64,000 bases of DNA from an uncultured Halieaceae bacterium. Its GTDB lineage: Bacteria > Pseudomonadota > Gammaproteobacteria > Pseudomonadales > Halieaceae. Position numbers and translations under genes: made by a program. Under the pieces are notes generated by a model that saw nothing but the letters and a program-made list of their open reading frames with translations, did no database searches and was not told where the DNA came from. Shown here piece by piece: positions 20,322-30,900 of the stretch (positions within the stretch are counted from its first letter, which is position 1; the number at the start of each line of letters is the position of its first letter). The stretch spans positions 1 through 64,000 of the forward strand of contig CAJWEV010000005.1 of the NCBI GenBank assembly GCA_913031575.1, given 5' to 3'.

Positions 20322-21764
20322 CTAGCTAAGGCGAATGGCGGGGTCGAATGCGGGCCGGGTTCGGAAAACAAGTCGACTCACCGTGAGTGCTGAGAGCACA
20401 CAGAAGATGACCGTGAAAAACATCATGTGGATGTAGTGGAGCGGCGCCCAAATGAACGAGAAGAACCCGTAGAGTAAAACCCCAAGTACCGCCGCAATGA
20501 TGGCGGCAACCGCCGCAACATCTCTAAACAGTAGGCCCACAATAAAGGCCGACAGTATAGGCATGCTCAGAAGCCCATAAAGCTCCTGCACCAGGTTAAT
20601 AATGCTGTCCGCCGCGGCGTAGACAGGAACCATTGCCAGCCCAATAACGACAAATACGAGTGTTATAACCAGATTCAGGCGTTTGAGATCAGCCGATGCA
20701 TTTATGAAGGGCTCGTGGATATCGCAAACCCACAGTGTGGTCGATGAATTCAAGACACTGTTCACGCTTGTTAGTACAGCAGCTGCAATGGCAGCCGCGA
20801 AGGCACCCGAGAGCCACAGCGGCAACACATCACCGACAATCGTCCCGAATGCAGCATCACCAATATCACCATACAGCTTGTAGGAAACGAGCCCCGGTAC
20901 GACCACGAGCGGTGGAATGATAACGAGACGAATGGCGGCGGCGGCGAGCACACCCTTTTGGCCCTCTTCCGCGGTAGGTGAGGCCATTGCTCGCTGTGTG
21001 ATGGTCTGATTGGTTCCCCAGTAAAAAATCTGGATAAAGACCATGCCTGTCAGCAAGGTATGCCAAGGAATCGGGGAATTGTTATCGCCGATTAAGGTCA
21101 GTCGCTCAGCAGGGATACCTGAAAAATCAAAGTCGATAGCCGATAGGGACAGCAGCACAACGACGACGCCTAGTGATAAAAGCAAGACCCCGCTGTAGGC
21201 ATCAGACACAGCCACGGCGCGCAGCCCGCCGAGCACAGCATATGTAGACCCAACCAGGGCAAAGGCAACGGCAATCCACAGCAGCGGGATATCGACGTTA
21301 AACATGGTTTGAATGAACAAGGAGCCGCCGTAGAGCATCGCGGGGATAAAAATGAAGAGATTCCCAAGCAAGAATAACAGGCCAATCAATGCCCTAATTC
21401 GGCGATCGTCATAACGCTTTTCAAGAAGCTCAGTGGTGGTCGTACAGTCGTAACGGTAGTAAACAGGTAGGATAACTTTGGCCAAAATGACGAGCCCTAC
21501 CACGGCTGCCAATTCCCACCACGCGAGAAGCACCATTTGATTACCATTCATGCCCACCAGCTGATCCGTACTCAGATTGGTCAATGTGATTGAGCCCGCA
21601 ACGACAACCCAGCTGAGACCTTTGCCCGCAAGAAACACCTCTTCTCGTGCGGTGACCAACCCCCCTTGCGCGGCAAGATCTGCGCTTACTTTGCGGTAGG
21701 TCAACCAGCCAATGGTGGCAATGATAAGTGCGAAAACGGATAGCTGGAGTGTTTCGACGGGCAT
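20322..21764 (-). CDS. Sodium:solute symporter (SSS) family
   Basis: ITLTNLSTDQLVGMNG..., about 12+ TM segments, GGLRAVAVSDAYSGV, QTITQRAMAS; likely ATG at 21764 (MPVETLQLSVF). Confidence 0.88.
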   Translation of the reverse strand: MPVETLQLSVFALIIATIGWLTYRKVSADLAAQGGLVTAREEVFLAGKGLSWVVVAGSITLTNLSTDQLVGMNGNQMVLLAWWELAAVVGLVILAKVILPVYYRYDCTTTTELLEKRYDDRRIRALIGLLFLLGNLFIFIPAMLYGGSLFIQTMFNVDIPLLWIAVAFALVGSTYAVLGGLRAVAVSDAYSGVLLLSLGVVVVLLSLSAIDFDFSGIPAERLTLIGDNNSPIPWHTLLTGMVFIQIFYWGTNQTITQRAMASPTAEEGQKGVLAAAAIRLVIIPPLVVVPGLVSYKLYGDIGDAAFGTIVGDVLPLWLSGAFAAAIAAAVLTSVNSVLNSSTTLWVCDIHEPFINASADLKRLNLVITLVFVVIGLAMVPVYAAADSIINLVQELYGLLSMPILSAFIVGLLFRDVAAVAAIIAAVLGVLLYGFFSFIWAPLHYIHMMFFTVIFCVLSALTVSRLVFRTRPAFDPAIRLS

Positions 21765-21890
21765 GATAATGATCGCTGAGACAGGAAGAAAAACGTCGTG
21801 CCGACGAGAGTAACACTCCAAAACGCTAGCGCCTATTGAAGGCGTGTCGGTGAGTACTTATCCTCAAGGCACTCTACAAAAGGACGCCCC

Positions 21891-23639
21891 GTGAGCGCGA
21901 CTGAGTTAATCAATGTGGCTCTGACCTGTGTCCTTTTCATGGGCATTGTCGGCTGGATCTCGTATCAAAAATCCCGGACCTCGACATCAGACTCCGAGGG
22001 CTACTTTCTTGCCGGGCGAGGCTTAAGTGCGCCCTTTATTGCAGGCTCTCTGCTACTGACCAACCTGTCTGCTGAGCAACTTATCGGTCTCAATGGCTCG
22101 GCCTATGGGCACAATATGAGCTCAATGGCATGGGAAGTGACAGCTGCTGTTGCGACCGTGGCCATGGCGTTTTTCTTCTTGCCACGTTATTTGCGTGGCG
22201 GCTTTACAACGCTGCCTCAGTTCCTAGCAGACCGATTCGATGATGATGTCAGACGACTCAGCGTCATCCTATTCTTGTTGGGCTACGGGTTGGTAACTAT
22301 TCCCAGTGTGCTGTACTCGGGCTCCGTCGCTGTTTTAAAGCTATTTGATGTGCCCCAGCTGGTGGGCTTGAGCTATAGCGCCTCGCTGGTGATCACCGTA
22401 TTTCTCATTGGTGCCGTTGGCGCGCTATATGCTATTTTGGGCGGGCTCAAAGCCGTTGCCGTCTCAGATACATTGAACGGTATAGGTCTCCTTATCGTTG
22501 GCGTCACGGTGCCGATTCTAGGACTCAAACTACTGGGTGGCGACTTGGTCTCGGGCATCGACATCGTGATGAGTCAACACCCCGAAAAGCTTGATGCCAT
22601 TGGTGGTCCAAGTGATCCCACACCCTTTGGCACGCTGTTCACGGGCATGATCTTCGCGAATCTTTTTTACTGGTGCTCAAACCAATATGTCATCCAGCGT
22701 ACGCTCGCCGCGAGTAGCTTTTCGGAGGGCCAAAAAGGCGTCTTGCTGTCCGGCTATTTCAAAGTGCTGGTTCCCTTTTTCATGATGATCCCCGGGGTCA
22801 TTGCCTATCACCTCTACGGTCCCGGACTGGGCTCGATTGACCTCGCCTATCCGCAGTTAGTGAAAGACACCTTGCCCGTATGGGCGCTTGGGTTCTTCCT
22901 CGCAGTATTGCTAGGCGCAGTGTTCAGCTCCTTCAACTCGCTGATCAATAGCGCTGCAACCATGCTGACGCTTGACGTCATTCAGCCACTGTCAAAAAAG
23001 CCGCTGGCTGACACCACACTGGTACGCATTGCGAAAGTTGCGAGCGTGGCGATCGCCGTCCTATCGCTAGGTATTGCGCCACTACTTCAATTTGCACCCG
23101 AGGGGCTCTGGCAGATCATTCGAATTTTTACCGGCTTCTATAACATCCCCATCATCGCCGTCGTGCTCGTGGGTATGCTCACCACCCATGTGCCGGCATT
23201 GGGGGTAAAGCTCGCGATTGCGTTTCATATCGTCGCCTACGGGCTGCTCCAGTTCGTGTTTAAAGAGTCGATTGACCTGCATTTTCTGCACCTCTACGCG
23301 ATTCTCTTCGCCCTCGAGATTGGCTTATTACTCTTGGTAGGGTGGTGGCGACCTAAATCAGACAGTCGCAATAAGCCAGCGCCCGAGGACACTGAAGCGC
23401 TTCGCCCACCGCCAGTCGATATGACACCCTGGCGTTTTGCACGAGCGTGCAGCTTCTCACTCTTGTCATGTGTCGTGTTCCTTTATCTCTTATTTTCGCC
23501 CATTGGACTCGCGGGCACGGCGAGCGAGGTTGGTGTGTCTACGTTCATTGCGTTGGTAGCTCTTCTGCTCGGGTTGAATAGCGTCGCATGGTGGCGGTCA
23601 TTCAACACAGCACGTAAATTGAGGTCATCGCATCCGTGA
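21891..23639 (+). CDS. Sodium:solute symporter (SSS) family, SglT-like
   Basis: GTG start; LLLTNLSAEQLIGLNGSAYGHNMSSMAWEV, GGLKAVAVSDTLNGI, FYWCSNQYVIQRTLAA motifs of sodium/sugar symporters. Confidence 0.9.
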   Translation: MSATELINVALTCVLFMGIVGWISYQKSRTSTSDSEGYFLAGRGLSAPFIAGSLLLTNLSAEQLIGLNGSAYGHNMSSMAWEVTAAVATVAMAFFFLPRYLRGGFTTLPQFLADRFDDDVRRLSVILFLLGYGLVTIPSVLYSGSVAVLKLFDVPQLVGLSYSASLVITVFLIGAVGALYAILGGLKAVAVSDTLNGIGLLIVGVTVPILGLKLLGGDLVSGIDIVMSQHPEKLDAIGGPSDPTPFGTLFTGMIFANLFYWCSNQYVIQRTLAASSFSEGQKGVLLSGYFKVLVPFFMMIPGVIAYHLYGPGLGSIDLAYPQLVKDTLPVWALGFFLAVLLGAVFSSFNSLINSAATMLTLDVIQPLSKKPLADTTLVRIAKVASVAIAVLSLGIAPLLQFAPEGLWQIIRIFTGFYNIPIIAVVLVGMLTTHVPALGVKLAIAFHIVAYGLLQFVFKESIDLHFLHLYAILFALEIGLLLLVGWWRPKSDSRNKPAPEDTEALRPPPVDMTPWRFARACSFSLLSCVVFLYLLFSPIGLAGTASEVGVSTFIALVALLLGLNSVAWWRSFNTARKLRSSHP

Positions 23640-24898
23640 AGGAACAGCTCGACACTATCATCTCTGACTTAAAAGCAATTATGGGGCGGGATGCTCCTGA
23701 GTCAGCTAACGCGAGCGAGACGGTAGTCGGCTCGCCTAGCTACGCCATCATTGGGACGGGAATGATGGGCCGAGAGCACATTCGGGCCATCTTGCAGCTG
23801 AAGCAAGCGCGTATCGTCGGCATTTTCGATGAAGACGCCGGAAGCGTAAAACGGGCACTCCGTGAGTTCACTCAATCGGGGCATGAAGCGCCGGCCGTAT
23901 ATACCGATCTCGATGACCTCACAGACGATAAGCGTGTTGACGCCATTTTAATTTGCACACCCAACTTCACACATCGGCAAGTTTTCGACGCCATAAAGCA
24001 CACGGGTAGGCCAGTCTTTCTAGAAAAACCAATGGCAACAACGCTAGAGGATGCCATCTACCTAGCGGAGGCATCGCTCAGTTACCCCTCCTCAATTCTT
24101 CTTGGCATGCAGTACCGCTACAAATCGCAGTATCAGCTGGCACTAGACGCAATAAACAACGGCGATCTCGGTTCCGTGAAGATGATCAGCCTGTGTGAAT
24201 ATCGCCCGGCATTTCTTCCCAAAGTGAAGGAGTGGAACAAATTCGCCGTTTATTCGGGCGGCACCTTGGTTGAAAAGTGCTGCCATTACTTCGATCTCAT
24301 GAATCGCATTGCGGCCTCGCTGCCGGCACGTGTATTTGCGTCGGGTGGCAGGGCCTTGAACTTTAAGGATTTCAGTTACAACGGCCAGTCATCGGACATC
24401 GACGACCATGCACTCGTCATCGTCGAGTATGAAAATGGGGTAAGAGGGCAATTTACTCTCAACATGTTTAGCGAGGAGCTTTATGAAGGCCTCACTGTCA
24501 GTGGGAACCGCGGAACCCTTCGGGCCGAAGAGCGGGCGAGCTTTAAGCCTGGACGAAGGTCCTCCTCCAAGATCACGGTCGAGGTGCCAGGGCATGCCGC
24601 CTACGACGGTTTCGACTGTACCTTCCCAGAGGCTATTGAGTCAGGCGGGCATTACGGCTCTACATTGTTCGAGCACGTACGCTTCGCAAAAAGGGTTCAA
24701 GGCCAACAAAGCGATGGCGCCTCTTGTGCCGAGGGGCTTTGGGCTATCATTACGGCATGGATAGCGCAGGAGTCTATAAGAACCAACACGGTGGTTGATG
24801 TCCGAGAGACGCTTGCCCGTCTCGGTTTAGATCCCTTTAGTGAGGGCCTCATTCCAGATATTAATCAGCGCCAGACATCAGACGAGACGAACCCCTAA
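23636..24898 (+). CDS. Gfo/Idh/MocA family oxidoreductase
   Basis: YAIIGTGMMGREHIRAI Rossmann motif; CTPNFTHRQV, LEKPMATT (EKP motif). Start overlaps the stop of the upstream SSS gene (GTGA). Confidence 0.92.
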   Translation: MKEQLDTIISDLKAIMGRDAPESANASETVVGSPSYAIIGTGMMGREHIRAILQLKQARIVGIFDEDAGSVKRALREFTQSGHEAPAVYTDLDDLTDDKRVDAILICTPNFTHRQVFDAIKHTGRPVFLEKPMATTLEDAIYLAEASLSYPSSILLGMQYRYKSQYQLALDAINNGDLGSVKMISLCEYRPAFLPKVKEWNKFAVYSGGTLVEKCCHYFDLMNRIAASLPARVFASGGRALNFKDFSYNGQSSDIDDHALVIVEYENGVRGQFTLNMFSEELYEGLTVSGNRGTLRAEERASFKPGRRSSSKITVEVPGHAAYDGFDCTFPEAIESGGHYGSTLFEHVRFAKRVQGQQSDGASCAEGLWAIITAWIAQESIRTNTVVDVRETLARLGLDPFSEGLIPDINQRQTSDETNP

Positions 24899-25848
24899 TG
24901 AACGTGCCGCATGTGCCCATCCTCAGCCCAGAGCAACTGCCGATTTCGCTGGGTACGCCCTTGGATGGCCGCTCAAAAACGGTAGTCAGTGACCTTGTGA
25001 ATCCCTATGGTTTTGTGATCTTCAGAGGTTACGGCGTTAGCTCTGATCATGAGTTCCACGACTTCATCGAGTGTTTTGGTCTCCCCAACTTCACTTATGC
25101 AGAGTCGTTCTCCAACGCCGTCAGGCGCAATCGCACACCGCGCGTATTTACTGCGAATGAAGCGCCGCCTGAGATCGAAATTTTTCTGCATCACGAAATG
25201 GCACAAACGCTCATCTTCCCCGGTCAGCTGTTTTTCTTTTGTGAACAGGCCCCTACTGAGGGAGGAGCAACGCCCATTGGTCGATCGGATCTCGCGCTTG
25301 CCGCACTCGAGCGCGCGCGACCGGACTTTGTTGCGAAACTGAGGAACCTCGGCGTGCGGTATCGCAATGCCATGCCCGACTCTGCTGACCTGGCATCAGG
25401 TCAGGGTCGAAGCTGGAGAGACACGCTCAATGTGGCGGATCGTAAACAGGCAGAGCAGCGCCTCACAGAGCTGGGGTACAACCTCCGGTGGTTGGATGAC
25501 GGCGGTATATCGGTCCAAACACCCCCACTGCTAGCCGTCGATGAGTTTGGCCGGGGTAAGGACGTATTTTTCAACCAAATTGTGGCTGCCGCAGCCGGCT
25601 GGACCAATTACGATAGTGATGAAGAGCCGCGGCTGTGTTATGGCGATTACAGTCGTATTAATCAGGATGATTTAGACGCAGCAATAGCAGCGTGCTACGA
25701 GCACACCGTAGACCTAGAATGGCAGACCGGCGACATTGCCCTCTTAGACAACCTTAAAGTCATGCATGGCAGGCGACCCTTCTCGGGTATCCGCTCAATA
25801 CTGGCGTCACTTTGCACGCCAATATCGCGTCCAAGCCTTGTCTCATAA
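24898..25848 (+). CDS. TauD/TfdA-like Fe(II)/2-oxoglutarate-dependent dioxygenase
   Basis: LHHEMAQTLIFPGQLFFFCEQAPTEGGATPIGRSD and DNLKVMHGRRPFSGIR (distal His and Arg). Start overlaps the upstream stop. Confidence 0.88.
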   Translation: MNVPHVPILSPEQLPISLGTPLDGRSKTVVSDLVNPYGFVIFRGYGVSSDHEFHDFIECFGLPNFTYAESFSNAVRRNRTPRVFTANEAPPEIEIFLHHEMAQTLIFPGQLFFFCEQAPTEGGATPIGRSDLALAALERARPDFVAKLRNLGVRYRNAMPDSADLASGQGRSWRDTLNVADRKQAEQRLTELGYNLRWLDDGGISVQTPPLLAVDEFGRGKDVFFNQIVAAAAGWTNYDSDEEPRLCYGDYSRINQDDLDAAIAACYEHTVDLEWQTGDIALLDNLKVMHGRRPFSGIRSILASLCTPISRPSLVS

Positions 25849-25948
25849 CGTCAGCGACAAAGACCGCTGAAAACGTTCTATCACCTCCAGCGTAACTAAA
25901 ACCCGCTTATCCGGCGCGGCATTGCCAAAACCGGCACTGCGAAAAAAG

Positions 25949-26671
25949 TCACGAAAGTTTGAACGCTGCCATCGCCTCGTAATGCACCATCATGTCTGCA
26001 GCCAGAGCACGATCTATCTCATCGAGCTGCGGCACTGACGAGGGCGGTGATGAAAACTGCGTTGATAACTCCACCTCCCCGTACCAATGCGATGCCCAGA
26101 CACCGTCGGTAGGCCTGCTCCCGACCTTCCACTGAGTCATCGAACCCTCGCACCAAGGCACATCAAGCGACGCGCAGAGCTGCCGAAGCATGTGCGCCGG
26201 ATTATACAAAATGTCCAAGCTGTCAACGACTGGCGGACGCTCCCCAGTGATCGCAGTGATCTCATCAAACAATTCGCGCTGCCGAATAATGCCAATATCC
26301 TCCGCCGACACAGAAGGCATCTTCTGCCGATAAGAGGCGATGACTCGCTCTGGCGAGCGAATCAAAAACACGTGCTTCAAATCACGGGTCCACGACATAT
26401 CCGCACCCCGTGGCATGTGATGGGTCATATGTTTCTCATATTGGATAGGAGCGGATGACTGGGCAGACAATGCATCCACGACCCCTGCTCGCGTCCCTGG
26501 CTGACTCGCGATGATGCCGTCCCGCATGGGGTGATCGGCGCCTGACTCGAGCAAATAGCAGGCATAGAAAGGCTCATCAACTACAGCACAATCAAGGCGC
26601 GAATCCCATGAACGCATCATAGCCGTAGAAATATTTCGAGGGCCCGACCAACCGGCGATACGAACCGTCAT
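25949..26671 (-). CDS. Sulfotransferase-like P-loop protein
   Basis: MTVRIAGWSGPRNISTAMMRSW (5'-PSB-like loop) and HVFLIRSPERVIASYRQK (3'-PB-like); start 26671 immediately follows the upstream gene's stop (26673-26675). Confidence 0.72.
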   Translation of the reverse strand: MTVRIAGWSGPRNISTAMMRSWDSRLDCAVVDEPFYACYLLESGADHPMRDGIIASQPGTRAGVVDALSAQSSAPIQYEKHMTHHMPRGADMSWTRDLKHVFLIRSPERVIASYRQKMPSVSAEDIGIIRQRELFDEITAITGERPPVVDSLDILYNPAHMLRQLCASLDVPWCEGSMTQWKVGSRPTDGVWASHWYGEVELSTQFSSPPSSVPQLDEIDRALAADMMVHYEAMAAFKLS

Positions 26672-26672
26672 A

Positions 26673-27605
26673 TCAGCGACTACAGTTCTCCGATAACGCA
26701 CTCTCGCTGACAACCAACGCCTGGTATAGCGTCTGGAGCCGATCAACCATAGGACCGCGCTGCGTGTGTGTCACTGTACGGCCATCCACTTCAAAGACGG
26801 GCGTTAAACCCGCAAAGGTACCTGTGACGAACGCCTCGTCAGCACCATAGACCTGCATCAGCGAGAAATTCTTTTCATAAACGGGGATACCGTTCGCTTT
26901 ACAGACATTGATGACATTGCGGCGAGTAATACCATCGAGACAATAATCTCCGGATGACGTCCAGACCTCTCCATCACGCACGATAAAAAAGTGCGTGGAG
27001 TTGCAGGTAGCGACGTGTCCGTGCGGATCAAGCATCAGCGCCTCGTCATAACCCGCTTTAGCCGCCTGAATACAACCGAAAATACAGTTCAGCTTTGAGT
27101 GGCTATTAAGTCTAGGGTCCTGAACGTCGGCATAACCACGCCGGGTATAAACAGTGTATAGCCGCAGACCGCGATCATTGAGACTCGGATCGGGTGCTTT
27201 GTATTCGGGAATGATGACAATGGTGGGACCTCCAATGGTTACTGCTGGGTCCTGGTAGGGCGTCGACTTAATACCGCGGGTAACCATGAGCCGAATGTGC
27301 ACATGATCTGTCATTTGGTTGGCCTCAAGTGTTTGGAACAACCGATCGGTTAGCCCCTGTTGCGACAACCCCATATCGAGATCGAGCGCCTTGGCTCCCT
27401 CCCAGAGACGCTTAAGGTGCCGGCCCAAAAAGGGAATGGCGCCGTCGTGCACCCGCAGCCCTTCCCAGATACCGTCGCCCAAAATGAAACCGCTGTCGAA
27501 CACGGAAACCGTCGCTTGTTCACGAGGAATCAATGCTCCGTTGATATTGATGAGTATCGATTCATTGCGGTCATCGGGGGCATAGGTATGGGTACTGTTT
27601 GCCAT
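26673..27605 (-). CDS. Aminotransferase class IV (branched-chain/D-amino acid aminotransferase-like)
   Basis: VFDSGFILGDGIWEGLRV, NSHSKLNCI, DEALMLDPHGHVATCNSTHFFIVRDGEVWTSSGDYCLDGITRR, GADEAFVTGTFAGLTPV. Confidence 0.9.
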   Translation of the reverse strand: MANSTHTYAPDDRNESILININGALIPREQATVSVFDSGFILGDGIWEGLRVHDGAIPFLGRHLKRLWEGAKALDLDMGLSQQGLTDRLFQTLEANQMTDHVHIRLMVTRGIKSTPYQDPAVTIGGPTIVIIPEYKAPDPSLNDRGLRLYTVYTRRGYADVQDPRLNSHSKLNCIFGCIQAAKAGYDEALMLDPHGHVATCNSTHFFIVRDGEVWTSSGDYCLDGITRRNVINVCKANGIPVYEKNFSLMQVYGADEAFVTGTFAGLTPVFEVDGRTVTHTQRGPMVDRLQTLYQALVVSESALSENCSR

Positions 27606-27907
27606 TTTGCATTACTCCTGCGGTAGGACGTTAAGTCTGCTGATTGGCTCACTCGGGCGCAACCATCTGACGGGTCGCTGCCATTGTTGAGGATTAGCCA
27701 AGTCACTGCGAGCTCGTCGAGCCAATAAGCAGAAAAATGATGGGCAACCGGTTTCCAAAGCAAGATTTCATGCGGTTTTATGGTTCATCGCACTGAAAGT
27801 CCCAGTCGTCGAATTTAACTCCCTCCGAAATGGCCCGCTGTGAGATAACAAACTCGGATTTCTCCCTATTTTAATTTTAAGACCGAAATCAGTAACAGGA
27901 TTGAACT

Positions 27908-30900
27908 ATGAATTCGACAGCACGGATCATTTCCCGAGTACTGGTAGCTAGCCTACTAGTCTTTATCGCTGCATGTTCCGACAGCGGCGACGGTGTTCTC
28001 TACAGTGACGATCTGCCAAGTGCTCCTGAAGCGAGCCCACCAGCGCTAGAACCATCACCCGGCAATATCGTCGAGGTGGCCACGGCCGCAGGAAGCTTCC
28101 CTACTCTGCTAGCAGCCGTTGAGGCTGCGGGGTTGGTAGATGCACTGTCAGACGACAGCGCTTCACTGACTGTATTTGCACCGACCGAGGAGGCGTTCGC
28201 GGCGTTGCCTGCCGGCGCGCTCGATGCGCTGCTGGCAGACCCAGAAGCGCTAGCTAACGTCCTGACGTACCACGTGCTTAATAGCGAAGTGGGGGTCGGT
28301 GCGGCGCTTGATCTCGCGCCCACCACCGTAGCCACACTGCAAGGTGGCGATGTTGCGCTGACCAAGCGGGCTGATGACTATCTTTACGTCAATCTCTCGC
28401 AGGTCGTTGATTACGATATCGAGGCATCAAATGGTGTCATCCACGTTATCGACTCTGTGCTACTACCACCCGATCTCACGCCTTCTACAATGACGATTGC
28501 TGAAATCGCTCAAGCAGACGGTAATTTCGACACCTTGGTTGCGGCACTTACAGCGGCCAACCTTGTTGAGACTGTTAATAATCCTGATGCAGCGCTGACT
28601 GTCTTTGCGCCCACTGACGCAGCCTTTGAGGCGCTCGGTGAAGCGTCGCTAAACTATCTTCTTAACAACCCCGAAATCCTCGAGAGCGCATTGCTCTACC
28701 ACGTTTTCGTAGGCGCGGAACTGACGTCAATCGATGCCATTGCTGCTACAGGCACATCGCTCGAAATGGCGAATGGCGACGAGGCGATGGTTTCTCTTGG
28801 CGAATCAGGTTTGATGATTGAAGGCGCCAACATTGTTACTACGGACATTGTTGCTTCAAACGGCGTCATCCACGTGATTGATGTCGTGCTTGAGGCTCCC
28901 AGTGCAATCGGTTCACCTCTCGCAGTAACACTTGCAACCAACGGTTCATTCTCAACCCTATCGGGATTAATCGAAGATGCTGGCCTGACTGATGAGCTAA
29001 TGGATCCAAACGCCAATATGACTATTTTTGCGCCAACTGACGACGCATTTGCTCAGATGAAGGCCGCTGGCATGTTCACCAAGGTTCTTAGCAAAGAAAC
29101 TGGCGACCATCTTGCTGACTTCACAACGGGCTCTTTCGGTGATGCGATTGTGGACCCAGAAACTGAGACCTACACCTTCCCAACAGGTGCTCAAGACTGG
29201 GCAGGGTTTGCTAACAATGCGGATATTTATCCGCTGACATTTGCAGAAGGCGGTTCAATTACCTTTACTGCCTCAGCCGCTACCCCCACCAACATCAGAT
29301 TCCGTTTCGAGTACTTGCCTTATCCTGATGTAGATCCGGCATACGATACTGAGCAAGTACTTATCGACAGTACAGAGCCAGCGGAATACACCATCGAAAT
29401 CCCAACTCAGGGTGAAAATACGTTCTCATCATTCCTTCTTTACATTGTTGAGCGAGATCAACCTGTAGTGGTGAGTAACGTTGTTGTTAGCACTGACACC
29501 GCCCCACCGCCAGAACCTGACACAGAGCTGGTAGACCTGCTGCTCTATCACGTTTATGGCGACACTGTTTACTCCGACGCGGCTATCGCATTGGACGGCA
29601 ACTCTATTGAGATGCTAAACGGGGAGCTGGTGAATGTAGCCGTCCAAGAGGATAACCTCTTCGTTAACGACGCTCGTGTTGTAACGGCCGACATCGTGTC
29701 AGGTAATGGAGTGATCCATGCCATCAACAAAGTTTTGTCGGGTGGTCAAACCGCGGTTGTCGCAGACTTTACAACCGGTGCCTTTGGTGGCGCTGTGGCT
29801 GATGCGGAATCCGAGACCTACACCTTCCCGGCAGGTGCCGAGGGATGGGCAGGTTTCGCTAACAATGCGGATATCTACCCAATCTCATTCACCGAGGGTG
29901 GCTCTATAACGTTCACTGCATCTGCAGAGACACCAACTAACGTCCGATTCCGCTTTGAATACTTGCCCTACCCTGATGTGGATCCAGCATATGATACAGC
30001 AACCGTCCTCATCGATAGTGCTGAGGCTTCGGAATATACCATTGAGATCCCCTCTCAAGGCAGTAACACATTCTCATCATTCTTGATGTATATCGTTGAA
30101 CGTGACCAAGCGGTTGCGATAAGTGACGTCATCGTTATGAGTGGAGTGGCGCCGGCAGAACCCGAGCCACCGGTAAGGGAGGTAACGGCGGATTTCACAA
30201 CGGGTGCCTTTGGTAACGCTGTGGTTGATGCTAATACAGAAACCTATACCTTTCCGTCAGGCGCCGAGGGTTGGGCTGGTTTCGCGAACAACGCAGATAT
30301 TTATCCGCTGACTTTCGAAGAAGGAGGCTCTATCACCTTCACCGCGTCGGCGGAAACTGCGACCAACTTGCGCTTCCGCTTTGAATATCGTCCCTACCCA
30401 GACGTGGATCCGGCGTACGATACCGCGACTGTGTTGATCAACAGTAGCGAGCCAACGCAGTACAGTATTGATATCCCATCACAAGGTGCGAACACGTTTT
30501 CGTCCTTCCTGATGTACATTGTCGAGCGGGATAGCCCTGTCATAGTTACAGATGTCGTGGTGTCTAATCAGCCAGCTCAAGAAGCCCCTACGGACGATGT
30601 AACGGCGGATTTCACCACTGGTGCATTTGGCAACGCGGTAGTTGATGCTGAGACAGAAACTTACACTTTCCCATCTGGCGCAGAGGGATGGGCCGGATTC
30701 GCGAACAACGCAGATATCTACCCCTTGAGTTTCGCTGAGGGTGGTTACATTACATTTACTGCGTCTGCTGCGGCTGCCACAAATGTTCGTTTCCGCTTCG
30801 AGTTCCAGCCCTACCCCAACGTGGATCCTGCATACGACACGGCCAACGTCCTGATTAATAGCACCGAGGCCATGGAGTACACCGTCGAGCTGCCCTCTCA

